Part shown: piece after piece, positions 39,497 to 47,808 of the stretch | How the letters are laid out: every line of letters starts with the position of its first letter | Numbering within the stretch: position 1 is the first letter of the stretch | Notes under the pieces: model-generated | What the model saw: the letters and a program-made list of their open reading frames with translations, nothing else | Told to the model about the DNA's origin: nothing | Database searches by the model: none | From: Paracoccus pantotrophus | Lineage (GTDB): Bacteria; Pseudomonadota; Alphaproteobacteria; Rhodobacterales; Rhodobacteraceae | Length of the DNA stretch: 64,000 nucleotides | Assembly: GCF_008824185.1 (NCBI RefSeq) | Contig: NZ_CP044426.1 | Coordinates: 124,001-188,000, forward strand | Direction: 5' to 3' | Program-made: the position numbers and the translations under genes

Positions 39497-39531
39497 GAAC
39501 GGGGCCCCTTTGCGGGCCCCGTTCTGTTTTT
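39497..39531 (+). terminator. rho-independent terminator of the 42-residue gene
   Basis: GAACGGGGCCC-ctttgc-GGGCCCCGTTC followed by TGTTTTT. Confidence 0.9.
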
Positions 39532-39559
39532 CGCTTGCCCTGTCGCCGGCCTCCGGCGG

Positions 39560-39580
39560 GGGTATTGGGGAAACGGAGAA
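39560..39580 (+). repeat. dispersed intergenic repeat, copy 7
   Basis: GGGTATTGGGGAAACGGAGA, one T shorter than the consensus, after the terminator of the 42-residue gene. Confidence 0.65.
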
Positions 39581-39648
39581 GGCGGCGCACGCAAGGCGTC
39601 GGCGTTGCCATGTCGGCAGGTGGGCGTTCCTGCCGGGGTCCGGGCATG

Positions 39649-39675
39649 AAAAAGGGCGGACCCGCAGGCCCGCCC
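39649..39675 (-). terminator. terminator of the rimP-nusA-ylxR-infB operon
   Basis: On the minus strand GGGCGGGCC-tgc-GGGTCCGCCC (one mismatch) followed by TTTTT, 23 bases after the infB stop. Confidence 0.85.
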
Positions 39676-39697
39676 CCTTTGCCGCTGTCCGCGGGGA

Positions 39698-42241
39698 TCA
39701 CAGCTGGCGCTGCACTTCCTCGCGCTCGAAGATCTCGATGACATCGCCCTTGCGGATGTCGTCGTAATTCTCGAAGGCCATGCCGCATTCCTGGCCGGAT
39801 TGCACTTCCTTGACCTCGTCCTTGAAGCGCTTGAGCGTCTTCAGCGTGCCTTCGTGGATCACCACGTTGTCGCGCAGCAGGCGCACGCCGGCCGAGCGAC
39901 GCGCCACGCCCTCGGTCACGAGGCAGCCGGCGACATTGCCGACGCCCGAGACGCGGAAGACTTCCTTGATTTCGGCATAGCCGATGAAGTTCTCGCGCAC
40001 CTCTGCGGAAAGCAGGCCCGAGGCCGCCGCCTTGATGTCATCCACCAGGTCGTAGATGATCGAGTAATAGCGGATCTCGACCCCTTTCTGGTTGGCGGCG
40101 TTCCGCGCCGGGGCATTGGCCCGGACGTTGAAGCCGATGACCGGCGCCTGGCTGGCCTCGGCCAGGCCGACATCCGATTCGGTGATCGCGCCGACGCCGT
40201 AATGCAGCACGCGGACGCGCACCTCGTCGTTGCCGATCTTTTCCAGCGCTTGGACGATGGCCTCGGCCGAGCCCTGCACGTCGGCCTTGATGACCACCGG
40301 CAGTTCGGCGACGCTCTCGTCCGCCTTGGCCTTGGCGAGCATCTGGTCCAGCGTGATCGCGGCACCGGCGGCGGCGCGCTTGTCCTTGGCGGCCTGGATG
40401 CGGTAATCCGCGATCTCGCGCGCCTGCGCCTCGGTCTCGACCACGTTCAGCACGTCGCCGGCCTCGGGCGTGCCGTTCAGCCCCAGCACCTCGACCGGGA
40501 CCGAGGGGCCGGCAGTGTCGATGCGGTCGCCCTTGTCGTTGATCAGCGCGCGGACCTTGCCCCATTGCTCGCCGACGACGAAGATGTCGCCGCGCTTCAG
40601 CGTGCCGTTCTGCACCAGCACGGTCGCGACCGGACCGCGGCCCACGTCCAGCTTGGCCTCGATCACCGCGCCCTGGGCCGGGCGGTCGGGATTGGCCTTC
40701 AGTTCCAGGATCTCGGCCTGCAGCGCGATGGCCTCCAGCAGCTCGTCCAGGCCCTGGCCGGTCTTGGCAGAGACCTCGACGTCCTGCACCTCGCCCGACA
40801 TGGCCTCGACCACCACCTCGTGCTGCAACAGGTCGGTGCGCACCTTCTGCGGGTTCGCATCCGGCTTGTCGACCTTGTTGATCGCCACGATCATCGGCAC
40901 ATTGGCGGCCTTGGCGTGGTTGATCGCCTCGACCGTCTGCGGCATGACCGCGTCATCGGCGGCGACCACCAGCACGACGATATCCGTCACCTGCGCGCCG
41001 CGGGCCCGCATCGAGGTGAAGGCCGCGTGGCCGGGCGTGTCGAGGAAGGTCAGCAGCGCCCCGTTCGACGCCTTCACCTGATAGGCGCCGATATGCTGGG
41101 TGATGCCGCCGGCCTCGCCCGAGACGACATTGGCATGACGAATCGCGTCCAGAAGCGAGGTCTTGCCGTGGTCCACATGGCCCATGATGGTGATCACCGG
41201 CGGGCGCGGCTTCAGATCTTCGGGCCGGTCCTCGACCTGGTCGATCACCTGCTCGACATCCGCATCCGAGACGCGCACGGCGCGATGGCCGAATTCGTCG
41301 ATCACCAGTTCGGCGGTATCGGCGTCGATGGACTGGTTCGCCGTGACCATCATGCCCATGCGCATCAGCGACTTGATGACGTCCGGCGTGCGCTCGGCCA
41401 TGCGGTTGGCCAGTTCCGAGACCACGATGGTCTCGGGCAGCTGCACGTCGCGCACCTGCTTTTCGGCGCGCTGGTGGCCGCCCATGGCCTTTTGCCGGGC
41501 TTTTTCCTGCTTGCGCTTCATCGCGGCCAGGCTGCGCTGGCGCCCGCCTTCGCCGTCCAGCGCCTGCGACAGCGACAGCTTGCCGGTGCGGCGGCTGTCC
41601 TCGCGGCCCTTGTTGCGGCTGTCGCGGTCGTCGGCGGGGCCGCGGGTGTCGCGGTCGCGGTCGGTCTTGCGCGGGCCGGCGGCGCTGACGCCCTTGGTCT
41701 CGGCGCGCACGGCGGCCGCCTCGGCGGCGGCGCGGTCGGCAGGGGTCGCCGGACGCGCATCGGCCTTGGGCTTGGCGATCTCGGCCTTCTTCTTTTCGCG
41801 CAGCTCGGCTTCGCGGGCGCGGCGCGCATCTTCCTCGGCCTTCAGCCGCAGGGCTTCCTCGCGTTCGCGTTCCTCGCGCTCCTTGGCCTCGGCTTCAAGC
41901 CGGCGGCGTTCGCGCTCTTCCTCGCGGGCCTTTTCCTCGGCGACGCGCTGCGCGGCTTCCTCGACCTCGCGGGCCTTGGCGGCCTTCAGCGCGGCCAGGC
42001 GCCGTTCCATCTCGGCATCCGAGATGCCGGCGGGACGCTTCGACGGGTCGCCCGACACGGCCGAGGGCGAGCCCGAGCGCCCGCCACCGGCCGCGCCGCC
42101 GGCCTTGCCGGGCACGACCACGCGCTTGCGCTTGGTCTCGACGACCACGTTATGGGTCCGGCCGTGGCTGAAGCTTTGCTTCACATGGCCCGAACGGCCG
42201 CCACCAAGACCCAGGGGTTTCTTTCCGTCAGTATCGCTCAT
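39698..42241 (-). CDS. infB: translation initiation factor IF-2
   Basis: 847 residues. Start MSDTDGKKPLGLGGGRSG. Residues about 10-260 hold the IF2 N-terminal motif (HVKQSFSHGRTHNVVVETKRKR) and a long charged Ala/Glu/Arg helix typical of alphaproteobacteria. The G domain has GHVDHGKTSLLD, DTPGHAAF and NKVDKPDAN. Domains II-IV follow with DVGRGPVATVLVQNGTLK and GMAFENYDDIRKGDVIE. It brings fMet-tRNA to the 30S subunit. Last gene of the rimP operon. Confidence 0.98.
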   Translation of the reverse strand: MSDTDGKKPLGLGGGRSGHVKQSFSHGRTHNVVVETKRKRVVVPGKAGGAAGGGRSGSPSAVSGDPSKRPAGISDAEMERRLAALKAAKAREVEEAAQRVAEEKAREEERERRRLEAEAKEREEREREEALRLKAEEDARRAREAELREKKKAEIAKPKADARPATPADRAAAEAAAVRAETKGVSAAGPRKTDRDRDTRGPADDRDSRNKGREDSRRTGKLSLSQALDGEGGRQRSLAAMKRKQEKARQKAMGGHQRAEKQVRDVQLPETIVVSELANRMAERTPDVIKSLMRMGMMVTANQSIDADTAELVIDEFGHRAVRVSDADVEQVIDQVEDRPEDLKPRPPVITIMGHVDHGKTSLLDAIRHANVVSGEAGGITQHIGAYQVKASNGALLTFLDTPGHAAFTSMRARGAQVTDIVVLVVAADDAVMPQTVEAINHAKAANVPMIVAINKVDKPDANPQKVRTDLLQHEVVVEAMSGEVQDVEVSAKTGQGLDELLEAIALQAEILELKANPDRPAQGAVIEAKLDVGRGPVATVLVQNGTLKRGDIFVVGEQWGKVRALINDKGDRIDTAGPSVPVEVLGLNGTPEAGDVLNVVETEAQAREIADYRIQAAKDKRAAAGAAITLDQMLAKAKADESVAELPVVIKADVQGSAEAIVQALEKIGNDEVRVRVLHYGVGAITESDVGLAEASQAPVIGFNVRANAPARNAANQKGVEIRYYSIIYDLVDDIKAAASGLLSAEVRENFIGYAEIKEVFRVSGVGNVAGCLVTEGVARRSAGVRLLRDNVVIHEGTLKTLKRFKDEVKEVQSGQECGMAFENYDDIRKGDVIEIFEREEVQRQL

Positions 42242-42248
42242 CCGATCT

Positions 42249-42866
42249 TCATTCCTTCCCGGCGGGTGCACCGCCGTCATGCCCGCGCAGACCCGTCAGT
42301 CTGCTCGCGTCCCTGATCAATTTTTCGGTCAGGCCCCCCGGCGCAAGCGCGCTGTGTATGACATGATCGCGCCCAAAGGACAAACCCAATTCTGATGCGG
42401 TCATGCAGCCGAACCACCGGCCCCCCGGAGGGGTCCAGAGCTTGCCCTTGCCGCGTTCGGACCCGTCGCTGGCCTGCAAGAGCACCTTGGCCTTGCCGGC
42501 CGCCAGCCAATCCTTGACCTTCTCGAAGCCGGCCACCGCCAGCCCGGCCTTGCGCGCCAGCGACAGCGTGTCCGTCACCCGCCGCGCCAGCCCGGATTCG
42601 ATGATCGCCAGCAGTTCGGGCGGGGCGGTCACCCGCGCCTTGGCGCCACGCGAAAACAAGCCCTTGGCGGCAGCCTTGTCCAAGGCTTGCCGGTCGGCCA
42701 CGACCCAGAAGCCGCGTCCGGGCAGCTTTTCGGCCAGATCCGGCACCACCTCGCCATCGGGGCCCGCGACAAAGCGGATCAGCCCAGCCTTGGGCTGAAC
42801 CTCGCCCGTGACGATGCAGCGCCGTTCGGGCGTCTCGCGGTCCTTGATACGGCCCCCGCGTGTCAT
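42249..42866 (-). CDS. ylxR: YlxR/DUF448 RNA-binding protein with L7Ae-like domain
   Basis: 205 residues, longer than the ~90 of plain YlxR. N-terminal YlxR domain (RRCIVTGEVQPKAGLIRFV, GRGFWVVADRQALDKA) plus a C-terminal L7Ae/YlxQ-like domain (LSLARKAGLAVAGFEKVKDW, KVLLQASDGSERGKGKLW). This fusion is usual in alphaproteobacteria. YlxR homologues bind RNA or RNase P RNA and modulate transcription; the function here is unproven. It sits between nusA (15 bases) and infB (7 bases). Confidence 0.9.
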   Translation of the reverse strand: MTRGGRIKDRETPERRCIVTGEVQPKAGLIRFVAGPDGEVVPDLAEKLPGRGFWVVADRQALDKAAAKGLFSRGAKARVTAPPELLAIIESGLARRVTDTLSLARKAGLAVAGFEKVKDWLAAGKAKVLLQASDGSERGKGKLWTPPGGRWFGCMTASELGLSFGRDHVIHSALAPGGLTEKLIRDASRLTGLRGHDGGAPAGKE

Positions 42867-42881
42867 CCGGTTTCCGGGGCG

Positions 42882-44561
42882 TTACACCCCGGCCTCCTGT
42901 TCGTCGCCCTCGGCCCCGGCCTCGTCGGCCGATTCGAACTCGGTCGGGTCGACCCAGCCCAGCATGACGCGGGCGGTCATCACCATGGTCTGCGCATCTT
43001 CCAGGCTGATGCCGAAGGGTTCCAGAATGCCGTCGTCCTTGACGCGCTGGCCGTTCTGCGTGGTCCAGCCGCCGGCCAGTTCCCAGTCGGCGCAGGTGGC
43101 GAAATCCTCCAGCGTCTTGACGCCGTCCTTGGCCAGGGCCTCGACCATCTGCGGGGTCAGGCCCTCGAACTCGATCAGGCTGTCCTCGACGCCAAGGGCG
43201 CGGGCGTTCTCCAGCGCGGCCTTGTTGGCGGCCTCCAGATGCTCGCGGGCGCGGGTCTGCAATTCCTCGGCGGTGCCTTCGTCCACGCCCTCGATCGACA
43301 GCAGCTCGTCCAGGTCGACATAGGCCACCTCTTCCAGGTTGGTGAAGCCCTCGGCGACCAGAAGCTGGGCGAAGAACTCGTCCAGGTCCAGCGTGTCCAT
43401 GAACAGCTTGGTGCGGGCGTTGAACTCGGCCTGGCGGCGCTTCGATTCCTCTTCTTCGGTGAGGATGTCGATGTCGAGGCCCGTCAGCTGGCTGGCCAGC
43501 CGCACGTTCTGGCCGCGGCGGCCGATGGCCAGCGAAAGCTGCTCGTCCGGCACCACCACCTCGATGCGGGTGGCGTCCTCGTCGAAGACGACCTTCGCCA
43601 CCTCGGCGGGTTGCAGCGCGTTCACGAGGAAGGTCGCCTGATCCTCGGACCACGGGATGATGTCGATCTTTTCGCCCTGCAATTCACCGACGACGGCCTG
43701 CACGCGGCTGCCGCGCATGCCGACGCAGGCGCCGACCGGGTCGATCGAGTTGTCATAGCTGATCACGGCGATCTTGGCGCGCGAGCCCGGGTCGCGGGCC
43801 ACGGCCTTGATCTCGATGACGCCGTCATAGATCTCCGGCACTTCCATCTTGAACAGTTCCGCCATGAATTGCGGATCGGTGCGCGACAGGAAGATCTGCG
43901 GGCCGCGGGCCTCGCGGCGCACATCCTTGACATAGGCGCGGATGCGGTCGTTCGGGCGATAGCTCTCGCGGCCGATCTTCTCGTTGCGGCGCAGGATCGC
44001 CTCGCCGCGGCCGACGTCGACGATGATGTTGCCGTATTCCTCGCGCTTGACGACGCCGTTGATGATGGTGCCGGCGCGGTCCTTGAACTCTTCGTATTGC
44101 CGGTCGCGCTCGGCCTCGCGGACGCGCTGCAGGATCACCTGCTTGGCCGATTGCGCGGCGATGCGGCCCAGGTCGACCGGCGGCACCTGCTCCTCGAACA
44201 CGTCGCCCGGCTGCGGCTTGCCCGAGAAATCGGTCAGCACCTGGCCGTCGCGCAGCCAATGGGCGCGACCGTCCTTCGAGGGCTCGAAATAGGCGCGGGC
44301 CTGGTCGGCGGTGAATTGCGCCTGGTAGTTCTCGACCGTATCATCCTCGACCACGGTGCGGGCGCGGGTGAAGGTGGCATTGCCGGTCTTGCGGTCGATA
44401 TGGACGCGGATGTCCATTTCCGAGCCGTAGCGCGACTTCGCCGCGCGGGCCAGGCTGTCCTCCATCGCCTCGATCACCAGATCGGGGTCGATCATCTTTT
44501 CCCGTGCAACGGCCTCGGCGGTTTGCAGCAGTTCAAGCTGGTTGGCAGAGGTGATGGCCAT
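42882..44561 (-). CDS. nusA: transcription termination/antitermination factor NusA
   Basis: 559 residues. N-terminal RNAP-binding domain to about 135, S1 domain (GVVKREEYGNIIVDVGRGE), two KH domains (GACVGMRGSRVQAVVGEL and IGRRGQNVRLASQLTG), then an acidic C-terminal extension with helix-hairpin-helix repeats (LLSIEGVDEGTAEELQTRAR, VEALAKDGVKTLEDFA) and an acidic tail. It modulates pausing, termination and antitermination. It starts 3 bases after rimP and may autoregulate the operon at the leader. Confidence 0.97.
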   Translation of the reverse strand: MAITSANQLELLQTAEAVAREKMIDPDLVIEAMEDSLARAAKSRYGSEMDIRVHIDRKTGNATFTRARTVVEDDTVENYQAQFTADQARAYFEPSKDGRAHWLRDGQVLTDFSGKPQPGDVFEEQVPPVDLGRIAAQSAKQVILQRVREAERDRQYEEFKDRAGTIINGVVKREEYGNIIVDVGRGEAILRRNEKIGRESYRPNDRIRAYVKDVRREARGPQIFLSRTDPQFMAELFKMEVPEIYDGVIEIKAVARDPGSRAKIAVISYDNSIDPVGACVGMRGSRVQAVVGELQGEKIDIIPWSEDQATFLVNALQPAEVAKVVFDEDATRIEVVVPDEQLSLAIGRRGQNVRLASQLTGLDIDILTEEEESKRRQAEFNARTKLFMDTLDLDEFFAQLLVAEGFTNLEEVAYVDLDELLSIEGVDEGTAEELQTRAREHLEAANKAALENARALGVEDSLIEFEGLTPQMVEALAKDGVKTLEDFATCADWELAGGWTTQNGQRVKDDGILEPFGISLEDAQTMVMTARVMLGWVDPTEFESADEAGAEGDEQEAGV

Positions 44562-44564
44562 TCC

Positions 44565-45185
44565 TCACTCCTTCGCGGCGGCGTTGTCTTCGCCGGCTTC
44601 CGTTTCGATCTCGTCAAAGGCGGTCTCGTCCAGATTCTCGATCTGCACGCCCGCGTCCTTTTTCTGTCGCAGCATCTCGGCGATCAGCTCGTCGGTCAGC
44701 ACCAGCTTCGCATCGGAAAGCCAGTCGAAGTTCAGCCCGATGGTCTGGGTCTCGCCGCCTTCCTCGATGTTCAGCAGCACCTCGTCGCCGCCCTCGCCCT
44801 TTTCGACCCCAGCCAGCACGCCCTTGAAACGCTTGCGCCCGTCGATGGGCTGGTTGGTCTCCAGCCGCGCCTCGTAGCCCTCGAAGGTCTCGAAATCCTT
44901 CAGCCGGGTCAGCGGCCGGTCGATGCCGGGGCTGGAAACCTCCAGGTGATAGGCGTCCTCCAGCGGATCCTCGACATCCAGCATCGCGCTGACGACGGTG
45001 GAAATGTCGGCGCAGTCGTCGACATTGATGCCGCCTTCGGGACGGTCGGCCATGATCTGAAGCGTGGCGGTCTTGCCGCCTTGCAGGCGGATGCGCACCA
45101 GTTCGAAACCCAGATCCTCGATGACCGGGGCGATGATCTCGGCCAGGCGCCGGTCGATGGCGGTCTTGGCGATGAGGTCGCTCAT
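44565..45185 (-). CDS. rimP: ribosome maturation factor RimP
   Basis: 206 residues from ATG 45185 (MSDLIAKTAIDRRLAEIIAP). N-terminal domain with DLGFELVRIRLQGGKTATLQI, the central DCADISTVVSAMLD and HLEVSSPGIDRPLTRLKDFE, and an SH3-like C-terminal domain; the last 25 residues are an acidic tail. It assists 30S assembly. The frame continues upstream to 45278 in the leader, across a terminator-like hairpin, and I take that part as untranslated. Confidence 0.94.
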   Translation of the reverse strand: MSDLIAKTAIDRRLAEIIAPVIEDLGFELVRIRLQGGKTATLQIMADRPEGGINVDDCADISTVVSAMLDVEDPLEDAYHLEVSSPGIDRPLTRLKDFETFEGYEARLETNQPIDGRKRFKGVLAGVEKGEGGDEVLLNIEEGGETQTIGLNFDWLSDAKLVLTDELIAEMLRQKKDAGVQIENLDETAFDEIETEAGEDNAAAKE

Positions 45186-45202
45186 GCTGATCCCCCAAAT
45201 AC

Positions 45203-45225
45203 AAAAAACGGGCCTAGGCGGCCCG
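45203..45225 (-). promoter_or_regulatory. terminator-like hairpin in the rimP leader (candidate attenuator)
   Basis: On the minus strand CGGGCC-gccta-GGCCCG is followed by TTTTTTG, a good intrinsic terminator, ending 17 bases before the rimP ATG. The upstream gene pip is on the same strand but over 155 bases away, so it could be the pip terminator; placed so close to rimP, it could instead attenuate the rimP-nusA-infB operon. A rimP leader RNA family has been described in bacteria, but I cannot test membership here. Confidence 0.6.
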
Positions 45226-45380
45226 TGCGTCTTACCGGTGGGCAGGTTGTGGACGCCTGCGCCGCTGTTGAGCCGCATATAGGGCCCCGTGCCGGGGATT
45301 GCAAGGAAAACCGGCGCGGCGCCGGCCGCCCGCCCCGCGGGGGCCGGAAACCGGCGGCCCCGCGGCCCTTGGCGACAGGG

Positions 45381-46367
45381 TCAGCGCCGCCTTGCCACAT
45401 CCCGGAAACCGTCCATGACCCGCACCAGCTCGGCGGCGATTCGCGGCTCGCTCAGCGCATGGCCCGAGGCGGGGACCAGCCGCAACTCGGCCCTGTCCCA
45501 GCCCTGGGCCAGTTCCCAGGCGGTCGCCGGCGGGCAGACCATGTCATAGCGGCCCTGCACGATCACCGCGGGAATATGCTCGATGCGGTGGCGGTCGCGC
45601 AGAAGCTGGCCCTCGGTCAGGAAGCAGTCATGGGCGAAATAGTGATTCTCCAGCCGGGCGAAGGTGCGGGCATAATCGGGCGGCGCATGGCCCGGCCCAT
45701 TGATCTCCAGCCCCGCCAGGGCGTTTTCCCAGACCAGCCAGGGCAGGGCGAAGCGCGTCTCCTGCCCGCGGTCGCCGCTGAACAGGCGCCGGTGATAGGC
45801 GGCGATCATGTCGCCGCGCTCGGCCTCGGGGATCGGGGCCTGGAACTCGGCCCAGCGGTCGGGGAAGAAGCGCGCGACACCGCCGCCATAGAACCAGTCC
45901 AGCTCGGCGCGCCGGCCCAGGAAGACCCCGCGCAGCACCAGCGCCTCGACCGGCTCGGGATGGGCCTGGGCATAGGCCAAGGCCAGGGTCGCGCCCCAGC
46001 TGCCGCCGAACAGGATCGCCCGCTCGATCCCCAGGCTGCGGCGGATCGTCTCGATATCGGCGATCAGGTGCTGGGTGGTGTTGGCCGCGACCGCGGCATG
46101 GGGCTGCGAACGGCCGCAGCCGCGCTGGTCGAACAGCACCGCCCGGTAATGCGCCGGGTCGAAGAAGCGCCGCATATAGGGGCTGCACCCGCCGCCGGGC
46201 CCGCCATGCAGCACGATCACCGGCACGCCGTCGGGATTGCCGCTTTGCTCGACATGCAGCTGGTGGCCTTCGCCGACCCCGATCACCCGGCGGTCGAAGG
46301 GTTCGACCATCGGGTGCAGCCTGCCATGCGACGGTGTGCCGCCGATTTGCCCTGCCAATCTGTCCAT
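45381..46367 (-). CDS. pip: prolyl aminopeptidase (proline iminopeptidase)
   Basis: 328 residues. Alpha/beta hydrolase of the S33 family: oxyanion HGGPGGGCSPYMRRFFDP, FDQRGCGRSQPHA, nucleophile elbow FGGSWGATLALAYAQ, catalytic Asp in IVQGRYDMVCPP and His in PASGHALSEP. It releases N-terminal proline from peptides in the cytoplasm. The start at 46367 is preferred by family alignment (PMVEPFDRRVIGVGEGH lies about 20 residues in). Divergent from ubiG. Confidence 0.94.
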   Translation of the reverse strand: MDRLAGQIGGTPSHGRLHPMVEPFDRRVIGVGEGHQLHVEQSGNPDGVPVIVLHGGPGGGCSPYMRRFFDPAHYRAVLFDQRGCGRSQPHAAVAANTTQHLIADIETIRRSLGIERAILFGGSWGATLALAYAQAHPEPVEALVLRGVFLGRRAELDWFYGGGVARFFPDRWAEFQAPIPEAERGDMIAAYHRRLFSGDRGQETRFALPWLVWENALAGLEINGPGHAPPDYARTFARLENHYFAHDCFLTEGQLLRDRHRIEHIPAVIVQGRYDMVCPPATAWELAQGWDRAELRLVPASGHALSEPRIAAELVRVMDGFRDVARRR

Positions 46368-46418
46368 GGCACCACTATATAGCGCCTCGCATGCGCCCGC
46401 CACATGAAGGACGGCCAG

Positions 46419-47201
46419 ATGACCGAAAGACCAGCCCCAAGCAACCCGGCCCCCAGCAACCCGGCCCCCAGCAGCATCGACCCGGCCGAGGTCGCCAAGT
46501 TCCAGGCCATGGCGCGGGAATGGTGGGATCCGAGCGGCAAGTTCAAGCCGCTGCACATGCTGAACCCGACGCGGCTGGACTATGTCACCGCGCAGATCGC
46601 CGCGCAGTTCGGCCGCGACCTTTCCGCCCCCGCGCCATTCGAGGGGCTGCGTCTGCTCGACATCGGCTGCGGCGGCGGGCTGATGGCCGAGCCGATGGCC
46701 CGGCTGGGCGCCACCGTCACCGGCGCCGACGCGGCCGAGGGCAATATCGCCATCGCCCGCCTGCATGCCGGGGAACAGGATCTCGCCATCGACTACCGCG
46801 CCACCACGGCCGAGGCGCTGGCAGCCGAGGGACATCGCTTCGACGTGGTGATGGCGCTGGAGATCGTCGAGCATGTCGCCGACCCGGCGCAGTTCATCGC
46901 CACCTGCCGCGAACTGGTGGCGCCTGGCGGCATGCTGATCCAGTCCACGCTGAACCGCACCGCGCGCAGTTTCGGCGCCGCCATTCTCGGGGCGGAATGG
47001 ATCATGCGCTGGCTGCCCAGGGGCACGCATGACTGGCGCCGCTTCATCACCCCCGACGAGCTGGCGCGGATGACCGAGGCGGCGGGGCTGCGCGTCGTTG
47101 ACCGCTGCGGCATGGTCTTCAACCCGCTGGGCTGGAGCTGGTCGCTGTCGCATCGCGACCTGTCGGTGAACTATGCGATGACCGCCCTGCGCGACGGCTG
47201 A
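46419..47201 (+). CDS. ubiG: bifunctional 2-polyprenyl-6-hydroxyphenol methylase / demethylubiquinol O-methyltransferase
   Basis: 260 residues. SAM-binding LRLLDIGCGGGLMAEPMARL, then GADAAEGNIAIAR, VMALEIVEHVADPAQF and GGMLIQSTLNRTARS, all diagnostic for UbiG. It performs both O-methylations of ubiquinone synthesis at the inner membrane. Start chosen at 46419 after AAGGA; an ATG five codons upstream also exists. The N-terminus has a small SNPAP duplication. Confidence 0.95.
   Translation: MTERPAPSNPAPSNPAPSSIDPAEVAKFQAMAREWWDPSGKFKPLHMLNPTRLDYVTAQIAAQFGRDLSAPAPFEGLRLLDIGCGGGLMAEPMARLGATVTGADAAEGNIAIARLHAGEQDLAIDYRATTAEALAAEGHRFDVVMALEIVEHVADPAQFIATCRELVAPGGMLIQSTLNRTARSFGAAILGAEWIMRWLPRGTHDWRRFITPDELARMTEAAGLRVVDRCGMVFNPLGWSWSLSHRDLSVNYAMTALRDG
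46440..46469 (+). repeat. ubiG: 15-base tandem duplication inside ubiG
   Basis: AGCAACCCGGCCCCC occurs twice in a row at 46440-46454 and 46455-46469, giving SNPAP-SNPAP near the N-terminus. It keeps frame and lies outside the catalytic fold. Confidence 0.9.
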
Positions 47202-47202
47202 C

Positions 47203-47223
47203 TTCTTCGTTCCGCAAATACCC
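47203..47223 (-). repeat. dispersed intergenic repeat, copy 8
   Basis: TTCTTCGTTCCGCAAATACC on the plus strand, just after the ubiG stop and inverted relative to ubiG. Confidence 0.65.
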
Positions 47224-47260
47224 GGCAGCAGCGGCGCGGCCGGGCGGGCCCGCGCCGGTC

Positions 47261-47282
47261 TTCACCGTTTTCCAGATACTCC
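47261..47282 (-). repeat. dispersed intergenic repeat, copy 9
   Basis: TTCACCGTTTTCCAGATACT on the plus strand, 23 bases after the marR stop and in the orientation of that gene. Confidence 0.65.
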
Positions 47283-47304
47283 TGCGACCGGGCGACCGGC
47301 GGGC

Positions 47305-47808
47305 TCAGCGCCCGCCGCGCGATTCGTGACGCAACGTCTCTTCCAGCTGCTTGCGCAGCATGCGCAGGACCGGCAGCGCCGCGCGCACCCGGTCGGCGCC
47401 GACATCGCGCACCACATCGGCGATTCGCGGCATGAAGGCGGCCAGGGCCGCGTCCCGCGCCGCCCGCCCGGCCGGGCTGATGGCGATGAACTTGCGCCGC
47501 GCGTCGTCCCAGTCCGGGCGGATATGGATATGCCCCGCCCATTCCAGCCGCGACAGCGTGTTGGTCATGGCGCCGCGGGTGACGTGGAACGCCTCGGCCA
47601 GTTCCGCCGGCGTGCGCTCGACATTCAGATGCGCCAGCAGGTTCAGAACCGAGAAATGCGAGATCTGCATGCCCTTGGGCAGCGCCTTGCCGATCAGGTC
47701 GCGCGCCAGCTGATCGGCGATGAACACCTCGGAAAACAGGCTGGCCGCCAGGGCATCGGCCGAGGCTTCGGCATGGCCATGCGGGCTGTCTTGCGTCTTG
47801 TGGATCAT
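47305..47808 (-). CDS. MarR family transcriptional regulator
   Basis: 167 residues. MarR winged helix: FSVLNLLAHLNVERTPAELA, recognition helix AFHVTRGAMTNTLSRLEWAG and wing HIRPDWDDARRKFIAISPAG. The ligand and targets are unknown. Its start overlaps the end of the nitrilase-family gene by 4 bases, so it is the last gene of the comF-grxC-nitrilase operon. Confidence 0.9.
   Translation of the reverse strand: MIHKTQDSPHGHAEASADALAASLFSEVFIADQLARDLIGKALPKGMQISHFSVLNLLAHLNVERTPAELAEAFHVTRGAMTNTLSRLEWAGHIHIRPDWDDARRKFIAISPAGRAARDAALAAFMPRIADVVRDVGADRVRAALPVLRMLRKQLEETLRHESRGGR

Noticed and set aside
39800..42316. 838-residue plus-strand open frame
   Set aside because: Antisense to infB throughout and without any recognisable domain.
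42687..46382. 1231-residue plus-strand open frame
   Set aside because: Antisense to ylxR, nusA, rimP and pip, all of which have complete motifs; composition typical of a shadow.
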